IMG/VR virus record: IMGVR_UViG_3300028596_000034
Coordinates: 1-37,882 of that record
Source: a virus
DNA length: 37,882 nucleotides
Strand: one strand, 5' to 3'
The notes beneath the pieces were generated by a model. That model had not been told where the DNA came from. It did not search any database and worked only from the letters and a program-made list of their open reading frames with translations. Both the position numbers and the translations under genes were made by a program. Shown piece after piece: positions 6,106 through 12,512 of this stretch; within the stretch, counting starts at the first letter, position 1; the number at the start of each line of letters is the position of its first letter.

Positions 6106-6450
6106 ATGATCCACGGCCGCACCACCAGCGCACCGATGAACAGCCTTGACGTGGTCTTGTGCCTGAGCCTTTCCCTGGCCATGAACAAGACCGCTGAGGC
6201 CGTCAGGCGCACCGCCATGCGCATTCGCAGCAAGGTTCCATACGAGCACCAGCCGAAGCTTGCAAAGATCGCCAGGGCGGCCGACAGCGCCGTTCTGACG
6301 GCAGTCTTCGAAATGCTCGACAAGACCGTAGCACTGACCAACGCCAAACAACCTGAGCCGCCGCGCTGCCACATGAAGCCGATGATCTTTGTCGGCTACC
6401 AGTGGAAGTGCCGGCATTGCACGCATACCAAACAGAGAACACTGGGGTAA
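6106..6450 (+). CDS. Small helical protein with C-terminal Cys pair
   Basis: 114 residues. A helical body (NKTAEAVRRTAMRIRSKV, then AADSAVLTAVFEMLDKTVAL) is followed by a short metal-binding-like tail, CHMKPMIFVGYQWKCRHCTH, where one Cys/His and a CRHC pair could bind zinc. Unknown function. Preceded by a linker copy (GGGGTGACCAATGA). Confidence 0.65.
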   Translation: MIHGRTTSAPMNSLDVVLCLSLSLAMNKTAEAVRRTAMRIRSKVPYEHQPKLAKIARAADSAVLTAVFEMLDKTVALTNAKQPEPPRCHMKPMIFVGYQWKCRHCTHTKQRTLG

Positions 6451-6452
6451 CC

Positions 6453-6710
6453 ATGGGAAGCTGGTTCAAAGAAGAATCCAAGGCCAAGCGTGCCGGTAAC
6501 CGTGAGAACAGCGCAGACATCCTGTCTCAGCGCGGTATCTCTTTCACCACCAACAACGGGGGCGCTCACCTGATCGTCACCCACAACAGCAAGACAGCCG
6601 ACTTCTGGCCAGGCACAGGCAAGTACCAAGTGCGCGGCACCGGCAAGTACAAGCGCGGCGTCTTCAACCTTCTGAAAGATCTTGGAGTGACCAATGAGCC
6701 GAGTAATTGA
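6453..6710 (+). CDS. Small protein preceding Erf
   Basis: 85 residues from ATG 6453 (MGSWFKEESKAKRAG); an earlier in-frame start would overlap the upstream gene heavily. A basic helix (about 1-25) is followed by a beta-rich part, GISFTTNNGGAHLIV...TADFWPGTGKYQVRG. This looks like the small family in which a short strand set follows an N-terminal helix next to phage recombination genes. It overlaps erf by 17 bases, so it is probably co-translated with it. Function unknown. Confidence 0.7.
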   Translation: MGSWFKEESKAKRAGNRENSADILSQRGISFTTNNGGAHLIVTHNSKTADFWPGTGKYQVRGTGKYKRGVFNLLKDLGVTNEPSN

Positions 6711-7443
6711 ACACAAGGCAGAGCAGCTGCCTTCCGTGCAACCTGAATCAACCACCGTGCTGTCGATCATAAGCAAGGCCGCCAGCGACCCGAGCGTCGA
6801 TATCGACAAGCTTGAGCGCCTGATGCAGATGCATGAGCGCATGCAGGCACGAAGCGCTCAAGAGCAGTTCAACGCCGCGATGGCAGAAATGCAGTGCGAG
6901 ATCCCGACCATAGCTGAGCGCGCAAAGGGTCACGGAACCATCCGCTACGCAACGCTGGAGGACATCAGCGATGTGGTGAAGCCGATCATGAAAGCCCATG
7001 GGTTCGCCATCAGCTTCAAGGTCGAGCACGCCCAGGCGGGCCTCAGCGTGACCGGCATCCTGATGCACCGCGCCGGCCACCGCGAAGAGACGACCATGCT
7101 TCTGCCGCTCGACACCAGCGGCAGCAAGAACGCCGTTCAGGCCGTTGGCTCGACCACCAGCTACGGCAAGCGCTATGTCATGTGTGCGCTGCTGAACATC
7201 ACCACCCGTGGCGAGGACGACGACGCCTACAGCGCAGCGCCATCCACTCAGGAACCGACCATAACCGAGATCCAGGTGCGCCAGCTCAAGGCCCTGCTCG
7301 ACAAGGTCAGCCCCAGGGCCAAGACCAACTTTGAAAAGGTCTGCCCGGACATCTACGCCATCCCGCGTAGCCAGTTCGATGGCCTGCTGAATGGCCTTAC
7401 CAAATCGGCGCAGAACAACGTGCAGAAGGACCCTGGCCAATGA
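6694..7443 (+). CDS. erf: Erf-family single-strand DNA annealing protein
   Basis: 249 residues, matching the ERF family (compare P22 Erf, 204). These ring-forming proteins anneal complementary single strands and drive phage recombination and circularisation of headful DNA. The conserved core runs from about 55 to 180: FNAAMAEMQCEIPTI, the GHGTIRYATLEDISDVVKP signature, the beta region FAISFKVEHAQAGLSVTGIL, and GSTTSYGKRYVMCALLNI. The C-terminal tail (about 190-249) is less conserved and helical. It begins with a GGAGTGACCAATGAGC linker and overlaps the exonuclease by 4 bases, forming an annealing-protein/exonuclease pair like Red beta/exo. Confidence 0.95.
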   Translation: MSRVIEHKAEQLPSVQPESTTVLSIISKAASDPSVDIDKLERLMQMHERMQARSAQEQFNAAMAEMQCEIPTIAERAKGHGTIRYATLEDISDVVKPIMKAHGFAISFKVEHAQAGLSVTGILMHRAGHREETTMLLPLDTSGSKNAVQAVGSTTSYGKRYVMCALLNITTRGEDDDAYSAAPSTQEPTITEIQVRQLKALLDKVSPRAKTNFEKVCPDIYAIPRSQFDGLLNGLTKSAQNNVQKDPGQ

Positions 7444-8054
7444 TCGTTCTCGACTGCGCCCAGGGCACGCCTGAATGGCGCGAGGCGCGCCGAGGGATCA
7501 TGACTGCCTCTGTCATGCATTGCCTACTGGTCAACGGCAAGGGTGAGGGCGGCTTGGGCGCCGGTGCATTCACCCTGATGAACGAGCTGATCGGCGAGCG
7601 CTTCACCGGCGAATCCTGCGATACCTTCGGCGGCAACAAGCACACCGAGCGCGGGCATGAGTGGGAGCCGGTCGCCCGGTCGTTCGTCAGCGAACGCCTG
7701 GGAATCCAGATCGTGAACTGCGGACTGATCCTGAATCACGGGGTTGGGTACTCGCCAGACGGCCTCGTAGGTGATAAAGGCCTAGTCGAGATAAAAACCA
7801 AACTCCCAAATTTTCAGATCGATGTGATCCTGGGCGGCACCATCCCGGCCGAGCACGTTGTTCAGTGCCAGGTTGGCCTTTGGGTCAGCGAGCGTGACCA
7901 CATCGACTTTGCATCCTTCTGGCCTGGTATGCCGCTGTTTCACAAACGCGCCTACCGCGATGAGGACATGATCAAGAAGCTGGAGGAGAAGGTGAAGGTC
8001 TTCTACGAGATCATGGAAAAGCGCACGCAGCAGATCATCGAGCTGGCGACCTGA
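7440..8054 (+). CDS. Lambda exonuclease/YqaJ-type recombination nuclease
   Basis: 204 residues, partner of the adjacent Erf. It should digest 5' ends of double-stranded DNA to give 3' single strands for annealing. PD-(D/E)xK signature: GTPEWREARRGIMTAS at the N-terminus (substrate grip), the Glu in HTERGHEWEP, then YSPDGLVGDKGLVEIKTK, which supplies the Asp and the Glu-x-Lys, followed by HVVQCQVGLWV (the QxQ helix of the family). Length is normal (lambda exo 226). The start overlaps the erf stop. Confidence 0.93.
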   Translation: MIVLDCAQGTPEWREARRGIMTASVMHCLLVNGKGEGGLGAGAFTLMNELIGERFTGESCDTFGGNKHTERGHEWEPVARSFVSERLGIQIVNCGLILNHGVGYSPDGLVGDKGLVEIKTKLPNFQIDVILGGTIPAEHVVQCQVGLWVSERDHIDFASFWPGMPLFHKRAYRDEDMIKKLEEKVKVFYEIMEKRTQQIIELAT

Positions 8055-8056
8055 CC

Positions 8057-8644
8057 ATGGCTGACCTGGCCCTGATCAGAACTGCTACGGGCCTGGTCGG
8101 CGCCACCGAAGCCGACCGGGAATTTATCAACAAGCTCAAGTACGGATCAGCGATCCACGGCGACTTCCGCAAGATGCGCAACGCAGCGCTGCACGGGAAG
8201 TTCTTCGCGCTGATCGACCTGGCCTATCAGTACTGGGAGCCAACTGGCGGCCTGATACCTCGCCAGGAAATGCGCGGCATCATCGGACTGCAAAAGTACT
8301 TCGAAGAGCTCAACGACCGGCCCGGCCAGCTTAACAAGGCCGTACAGGCCTACATCGACAAGCTGCACGCCGAACGCTCTGAGAGATTCCCGGCTGTCGA
8401 GAAAAGCCGCGAGGCGTTCCGCGAGTTCATCACCATTGAGGCCGGATGGTGCGAAATCATCCAGACGCCTGACGGCATCCGCAAGAAGGCCAAGTCAATC
8501 AGCTGGTCGAGGATGGATGACGTAGCGTTCTCTGCGCTCTACAAGGACGTTTTCAACGCCTGCTGGCGCACCGTCCTGCAATCCCATTTCAACAACGAGG
8601 CCGACGCAATGGCAGCGGCCGAACAACTTGGCGCTTTCGCCTAA
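8057..8644 (+). CDS. DUF1367-family protein
   Basis: 195 residues. The segment DFRKMRNAALHGKFFALIDLAYQYWEP (about 36-62, split here only for reference) and the C-terminal FSALYKDVFNACWRTVL match the DUF1367 family of lambdoid phages, whose members sit beside recombination or nin-type genes. Biochemical function is not established. Here it directly follows the exonuclease with a two-base gap, suggesting a link with recombination or Holliday-junction handling. No catalytic motif is evident. Confidence 0.8.
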   Translation: MADLALIRTATGLVGATEADREFINKLKYGSAIHGDFRKMRNAALHGKFFALIDLAYQYWEPTGGLIPRQEMRGIIGLQKYFEELNDRPGQLNKAVQAYIDKLHAERSERFPAVEKSREAFREFITIEAGWCEIIQTPDGIRKKAKSISWSRMDDVAFSALYKDVFNACWRTVLQSHFNNEADAMAAAEQLGAFA

Positions 8645-8659
8645 ACCTAAGGAAGAGAT

Positions 8660-9655
8660 ATGACCCGCGAACAAAAAGCACTGCTGGACCAAGCCCGCGC
8701 CGAAGGCAAGCTGGCAATGGAGTATTCGCCCGAATTCATCGTCCACGGCATGGTCGACACCATGCGCAACCAGATGGTGCGCTATGAGGTCGGCTACAAG
8801 AAGCTGTCTCAGCAGCAGCAGGACACTGTCTTGGCCGAGCTGCAGCACGCGGCCGAAGGCATCGCGCACACCGTGGCGCGCATGATCCATTCGGCTGGCA
8901 GTCAGACCGTGAACATGACCTTGAAAGACCTCAAGGTTTCGAATGGCCAGGTAACCGGCATGGTCAAGGCCGACGAGGACTACTACAACGACCTGATCAG
9001 CAAAGTTCAGGACAAGGGCGAAGTTCTGATTGTCCTGTACCCGCGCGAGTTCAGCGCCGGCATGGCAGACATCCAGTCGGAAAAAGATCAGCGATCCTTG
9101 CCGCTGGACGACGAAAAGCCAGCTCGCAAGCCACGCACCAAGAAGGCGATCGATGAGCCAAAGGCCATCGAGATCCCGAAGAAGTTCCTCGATGACGCCC
9201 GCGACTTCGTGACCATCCAGCAGAACTGCACGGTGGCCGGCCTGCAGAACCAAATGCGCTGCGGCTTCGACAAGGCTGTAGCCGTGCTCGACAAGCTGGC
9301 CGAGGAAGGCATTGTGAAGCGCACCGGCGATTCGCCGAATGATCAGTTCGAGCTGGTTCGCGATAAACCTGGTGCTGAGGCCTCGCCAAAGGACGCTGAC
9401 GGCCTTCCGACGCACTATGGCGAGCTGACCTACAGCGAGGTGCAGCAAACCGTTGTATTGCACGCCAAGAGCTTCTACCTGCCATGGTTGAGCGACCGCT
9501 TCAACATTGAGGGCGAGCAGGCCGAGCACCTGGCCCTGCGGCTGCTGGATGATGGAGTGATCCAGGCCGAGCAATCGGATGTTGTCGAAGGTGAGCCTCC
9601 GCTTGTCACCTACAAGGTCATCGCCACCCTGGCCGATCTCGACCTTCCGTTCTAA
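8660..9655 (+). CDS. Protein with two FtsK-gamma-like winged helices
   Basis: 331 residues in three parts. An N-terminal domain (about 1-140) is of a type common in Pseudomonas-like phages and of unknown function. A charged linker follows (about 140-172, KPARKPRTKKAIDEPK). Residues about 174-236 (KFLDDARDFVTIQQ ... LQNQMRCGFDKAVAVLDKLAEEGIV) match the gamma domain of FtsK, which reads KOPS sites and activates XerD. Residues about 257-322 (YSEVQQTVVLHAKSFYLPWLSDRF ... LALRLLDDGVI) look like a second, more diverged copy. There is no FtsK motor. It may bind KOPS-like DNA, interfere with host FtsK/Xer, or orient its own DNA; these roles are inference. Confidence 0.75.
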   Translation: MTREQKALLDQARAEGKLAMEYSPEFIVHGMVDTMRNQMVRYEVGYKKLSQQQQDTVLAELQHAAEGIAHTVARMIHSAGSQTVNMTLKDLKVSNGQVTGMVKADEDYYNDLISKVQDKGEVLIVLYPREFSAGMADIQSEKDQRSLPLDDEKPARKPRTKKAIDEPKAIEIPKKFLDDARDFVTIQQNCTVAGLQNQMRCGFDKAVAVLDKLAEEGIVKRTGDSPNDQFELVRDKPGAEASPKDADGLPTHYGELTYSEVQQTVVLHAKSFYLPWLSDRFNIEGEQAEHLALRLLDDGVIQAEQSDVVEGEPPLVTYKVIATLADLDLPF

Positions 9656-9662
9656 CCATCCT

Positions 9663-9689
9663 GCCCCGGCATTCGTCGGGGCTTCTTCC
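9663..9689 (+). terminator. Weak factor-independent terminator
   Basis: GCCCCG (9663-9668), loop GCATTCGT, CGGGGC (9677-9682), then TTCTTCCCC. The stem is good but the T-tract is interrupted, so read-through is likely, especially if the arm is antiterminated. It separates the recombination block from the distal accessory block. Confidence 0.55.
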
Positions 9690-9702
9690 CCTGGAGTGAC
9701 CA

Positions 9703-10086
9703 ATGAACATGACTGCCGTATACGTGCGCGCAGCGGTCCAGCGCGCCGAAAGCGAAGGATCACGCAGCGTCGAGCTGAACATCAAGGACATGCTCGAGCT
9801 GCTTCCCTACATAGAATCAGGCCTTGCAAAGGAGCGCGCAGAAGGCCGCATGAAACCTGCCGGGTGGGTGAGCCCGCATGACCTACGCAAGATGCGCCGC
9901 GAGAAGGGAAACCACATCCGCATTAGCCGCAAGAAGTCTGCGGAGCGCTGCATGCAGGTCTTCCACTGCGACGATATCAAGGCCATGGAACTCGAATCCG
10001 TGCGCCTGGTTGCAGTGCGCGCCGAAGAACAGCGCCAAGCCAAAGAGAAGAAGGAGGCAGCCAATGTGCAAAGTACTGTTTCGTAG
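9703..10086 (+). CDS. Small basic protein of unknown function
   Basis: 127 residues, rich in Lys/Arg, with a helical C-terminal tail (RAEEQRQAKEKKEAA). The N-terminal part contains VELNIKDMLELLPYIESGL and GWVSPHDLRKMRREKGNHIRI, which could be a DNA-binding helix pair, but no defined family is recognised. It starts with GGAGTGACCAATGA after the hairpin at 9663, so a new module begins here. It overlaps the next gene by 23 bases. Confidence 0.65.
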   Translation: MNMTAVYVRAAVQRAESEGSRSVELNIKDMLELLPYIESGLAKERAEGRMKPAGWVSPHDLRKMRREKGNHIRISRKKSAERCMQVFHCDDIKAMELESVRLVAVRAEEQRQAKEKKEAANVQSTVS

Positions 10087-10282
10087 CGGGTACATGTGGG
10101 CGATGGATGTGACGCGTGACCTTCTCGCGCTGACCATCAAGGACGGAGGCTATGACGAACTGATCAAGGTCGTGGAGCGCGGTAAGCAGGATAAGCCAAA
10201 GAGCTACGCTGATGGAGTGCAGGCATGGATCAACAAGCTGATGGATGCGCGGGACATTGCAGCTGTTAAGGCAAAGGGATGA
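10064..10282 (+). CDS. Small protein of unknown function
   Basis: 72 residues starting at ATG 10064, which has AAGGAGG upstream inside the preceding gene; the same frame is open earlier but without a start signal. Sequence MCKVLFRSGYMWAMDV followed by a helical, charged body ending AWINKLMDARDIAAVKAKG. No family recognised. Confidence 0.6.
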   Translation: MCKVLFRSGYMWAMDVTRDLLALTIKDGGYDELIKVVERGKQDKPKSYADGVQAWINKLMDARDIAAVKAKG

Positions 10283-10304
10283 CGTGTGGTTGTTGCATCT
10301 CCTA

Positions 10305-10335
10305 TAGGTGATGTGTAAATTGAACACATCACCTA
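10305..10335. promoter_or_regulatory. Perfect 12-bp inverted repeat upstream of rha
   Basis: TAGGTGATGTGT (10305-10316) and ACACATCACCTA (10324-10335) flank AAATTGA. It ends 14 bases before the rha ATG and overlaps no gene. It can serve as an operator for a dimer or as a hairpin in front of the ribosome site. No strong -10/-35 pair was found beside it (TTGTTG with GTGTAA at 17 bp is weak). Confidence 0.6.
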
Positions 10336-10349
10336 CAGAGGCAAATGCA

Positions 10350-10835
10350 ATGACAGATCTCGTATCCATCGATGGCGGAACCATTCGAGTCGACTCCAAA
10401 ACCGTTGCCGACTCATTCGGGAAGATCCACCGCGACGTACTTCGCGCCATCGAAAACACTGAATTCTCAGACGAATTTAGAGCGCGCAATTTTGCGCACT
10501 CCTTCTACACGTCGGAGCAGGGCAAGAAGCTTCCTTGCATAAGCATGACTCGCAATGGGTTTTGCATGGTCATGATGGGATTTACCGGGAAAAAAGCAGC
10601 CAAATGGAAAGAGGCATTCATAGACGCCTTTGATGCCATGGAGGCTGCATTGCTTGAGCAGCAGAAAGGCGTTATGGCTTCGCTATCAGAAGCTATTGCA
10701 CACATGGAGAAAGACAAGGACATAGCAAGCGCCAGCGCCCGAGCACTTGCCAAATGGAAGCGTGTCCGAAAGCAGCACATCGACACAGTGACCGAGGCTC
10801 ACCAGCGGGCGCAGCTGGTCCTCAATTTCAAGTAG
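10350..10835 (+). CDS. rha: Rha-family phage regulatory protein
   Basis: 161 residues matching the Rha family (lambdoid regulators; in phi-80 and P22 relatives, Rha interferes with growth in hosts lacking IHF). The signature region is TIRVDSKTVADSFGKIHRDVLRAIE at the N-terminus, then FAHSFYTSEQGKKLPCISMTRNGFCMVMMGFTGKKAAKWKEAFIDAF. This part resembles an antirepressor-type DNA-binding fold. The C-terminal helix (about 105-155) has no recognised domain. ATG 10350 follows GAGGCAA. The perfect inverted repeat just upstream suggests its own control. Confidence 0.9.
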   Translation: MTDLVSIDGGTIRVDSKTVADSFGKIHRDVLRAIENTEFSDEFRARNFAHSFYTSEQGKKLPCISMTRNGFCMVMMGFTGKKAAKWKEAFIDAFDAMEAALLEQQKGVMASLSEAIAHMEKDKDIASASARALAKWKRVRKQHIDTVTEAHQRAQLVLNFK

Positions 10836-10844
10836 GGCACCGCC

Positions 10845-10976
10845 ATGATCAAGCAACGCGTCTACACCTTCCGCGACCTGATGCAGCGGCTGAACCACCC
10901 TGACTGGGCCGTCGCCGCCATCGGCAAAGACTTCTTTTTCGTGCCTCGCACTTACCTTCCGGGGAGGAAGATTTGA
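10845..10976 (+). CDS. Mini-protein of unknown function
   Basis: 43 residues (MIKQRVYTFRDLMQRLNHPD...). Basic, one predicted helix followed by FFFVPRTYLPGRKI. It ends in a TGATG overlap with the Ead-like gene and follows rha closely. No clear ribosome site (CACCGCC precedes the ATG), so translation may depend on coupling. Moderately likely to be real from codon use and packing. Confidence 0.5.
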   Translation: MIKQRVYTFRDLMQRLNHPDWAVAAIGKDFFFVPRTYLPGRKI

Positions 10977-12037
10977 TGAATATGCAACGTAAGCTGAATC
11001 AGCGTGAACGCATGGCGTACGAGACGGTTGCAAGGCTTGAGGCCGAGCGCGACGCCCTCCAGCAGCTGCTGAATGCGCGGGATGAGGAGATAGCGCGACT
11101 GAGCAAGCCTGCCGAGAAGCACCATGGCGAGCCAGTGGCGCTGCCTGAGCGACGTGAGTTGAAACTTCCTCCGGAGGGCGAGAACACCGATACCGGCAGT
11201 TTTGAGCGTGGATGGCTTCGCGGCTGGAACGCCTGCCTCGACGAAATCGCCAAGCTGGGGCCGCTGTTCACGCATCCTGCGCCAGCAGTTCAGCAAGAGC
11301 CGGTGGCGTGGTGTCAGCCCCACTGGAGCGGGAAGTACGCTGACTATTGCTGGGGTTCTGAGCGCCCCAATTCCCCTTGTCCCGAGTTGTGGAAACCCCT
11401 CTACGCCCACGCCGACCCTGGCGAGGTTGAGCGGCTGCGTACAAGGCTTGAGGAAGAGTTGAATCTTCATGTGGGCGTAGAGTTGAAGCACGAAAAAGAG
11501 CGCGATACCCTGCGCGCCCAGCTGAACGAACTGCTCACGGCAATAGACCGGCATCGCGAAGCGCTGAAGCCCCTCGGCCTCCCTCTTGGTGACCGCCTGG
11601 AGGAAGCCGTCCTATCCGCCAGCGCAGAGCCGAGCTCACCGAAGTGCAGCACCTGTCACGATCAGGGCGAAGTATTCGTCCGCAAGGGTGATGTCCATTA
11701 CGGGATGCAGACAGAGCCCGAGCCAATCATGGCGGCATGCCCTGAATGCGAAGGGCCGAGCGCGCCGGTTGAGCGCGATGAGCGGGCGGAGTTTGAGTCG
11801 GAACTCAGAAAGAAAGGTCGGCCGTTGACCCGCGCGGACTACGACCCGGAGGCGTACGGTAACGCATTTGATGATGGCGCTTGGCTAGGCTGGCAAGCCC
11901 GCGCCGCCCTGGAGAGCAAGCCATCAGACCTTGAGGTTGCCGGCTACGAAGGCTCGGCCGGACTCTACTACAGCAAGCAAGCGGCCGTGGCCAATGGCGA
12001 GCAGCGGATTGAGCCGGTTTATAGGGTGAAGAAATAA
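10976..12037 (+). CDS. Ead/Ea22-like mosaic protein
   Basis: 353 residues from ATG 10976, behind GGGGAGG. It carries the features of the Ead/Ea22 group of lambdoid PL-arm proteins: an N-terminal coiled coil (ETVARLEAERDALQQLLNARDEEI), the GFERGWLRGWNACLDE-type segment (here SFERGWLRGWNACLDEIAK, about 77-95), a second coil (EVERLRTRLEEELNLH), a Cys cluster CSTCHDQGEV...CPECEGP (about 223-258, probably zinc), and AFDDGAWLGWQARAAL near the C-terminus. These proteins are assembled from repeated modules and are non-essential; function is unknown. FERGWLRGW and DDGAWLGW look like duplicated versions of one motif. Confidence 0.75.
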   Translation: MNMQRKLNQRERMAYETVARLEAERDALQQLLNARDEEIARLSKPAEKHHGEPVALPERRELKLPPEGENTDTGSFERGWLRGWNACLDEIAKLGPLFTHPAPAVQQEPVAWCQPHWSGKYADYCWGSERPNSPCPELWKPLYAHADPGEVERLRTRLEEELNLHVGVELKHEKERDTLRAQLNELLTAIDRHREALKPLGLPLGDRLEEAVLSASAEPSSPKCSTCHDQGEVFVRKGDVHYGMQTEPEPIMAACPECEGPSAPVERDERAEFESELRKKGRPLTRADYDPEAYGNAFDDGAWLGWQARAALESKPSDLEVAGYEGSAGLYYSKQAAVANGEQRIEPVYRVKK

Positions 12038-12087
12038 CACCTCTCCAATCTATTTACTGCCGCCATATCGCGGCCAAGGACGAAGTC

Positions 12088-12411
12088 ATGCCTGAAGAAA
12101 AGCAACTGATTCAGCCGGTAGCCATTGAGCGTGATGAGCACGGCTTCTGGACTCACCCTGCGTGGCCATCCACGGACGAGGAGTTGATTCCCTATGCCTG
12201 GTTCTATGATCGCGGCCTGGACGTAAAGCAGGTTGAGTTCGAGTACGACGCCCCCGAAACCCTGCAGGCAGCCTGGTACCACGACGGAACGGCAGATTGC
12301 ACCAGCTGGAACCCTACGCAACCGGCGGGTGATGGCTGGTTCATCTTCTCCATCCATGACACCGAGGATGGCCCAATCTGCGTGTGGGTTCGCCACAAGG
12401 TGCAGCCATGA
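12088..12411 (+). CDS. Small acidic protein of unknown function
   Basis: 107 residues, strongly acidic and Trp-rich (HGFWTHPAWPSTDEELIPYAWFYDRG, then AAWYHDGTADCTSWNP and GWFIFSIHDTEDGPICVWVRH). This looks like a compact beta protein of the type often found near the distal end of phage early arms. No catalytic motif. Its stop overlaps the following mini-ORF (ATGA). Confidence 0.7.
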   Translation: MPEEKQLIQPVAIERDEHGFWTHPAWPSTDEELIPYAWFYDRGLDVKQVEFEYDAPETLQAAWYHDGTADCTSWNPTQPAGDGWFIFSIHDTEDGPICVWVRHKVQP

Positions 12412-12461
12412 CCCGCCTCGCCCTCTGCCTCCTGCTGCTGGCGATCGGCGCCAGTGCTTAA
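12408..12461 (+). CDS. Signal-peptide-like mini-ORF
   Basis: 17 codons, MTRLALCLLLLAIGASA, then TAA. It starts in an ATGA overlap with the gene before. It is a complete Sec-type signal sequence ending exactly at an AxA cleavage motif, with no mature part. It is either a truncated lysis/secreted-protein remnant or a small membrane peptide. Nine bases after its stop the convergent terminator begins. Confidence 0.4.
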   Translation: MTRLALCLLLLAIGASA

Positions 12462-12469
12462 ACGAGAAA

Positions 12470-12488
12470 GGCCCGCGCAATGCGGGCC
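12470..12488. terminator. Bidirectional terminator between converging arms
   Basis: GGCCCGC (12470-12476), loop GCAAT, GCGGGCC (12482-12488). On the minus strand the stem is followed by TTTCTCGTTT, a fair T-tract; on the plus strand by CTGTTTC. It lies between the last rightward and last leftward genes, so it closes both arms. Confidence 0.85.
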
Positions 12489-12512
12489 CTGTTTCAGCTT
12501 CTCGAAAATCCC

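Noticed and set aside
8495-9763. Long minus-strand frame (422 codons) opposite the FtsK-gamma protein
   Set aside because: Mirror of a well-supported plus-strand gene in high-GC DNA; low-quality composition and no ribosome site or domain.
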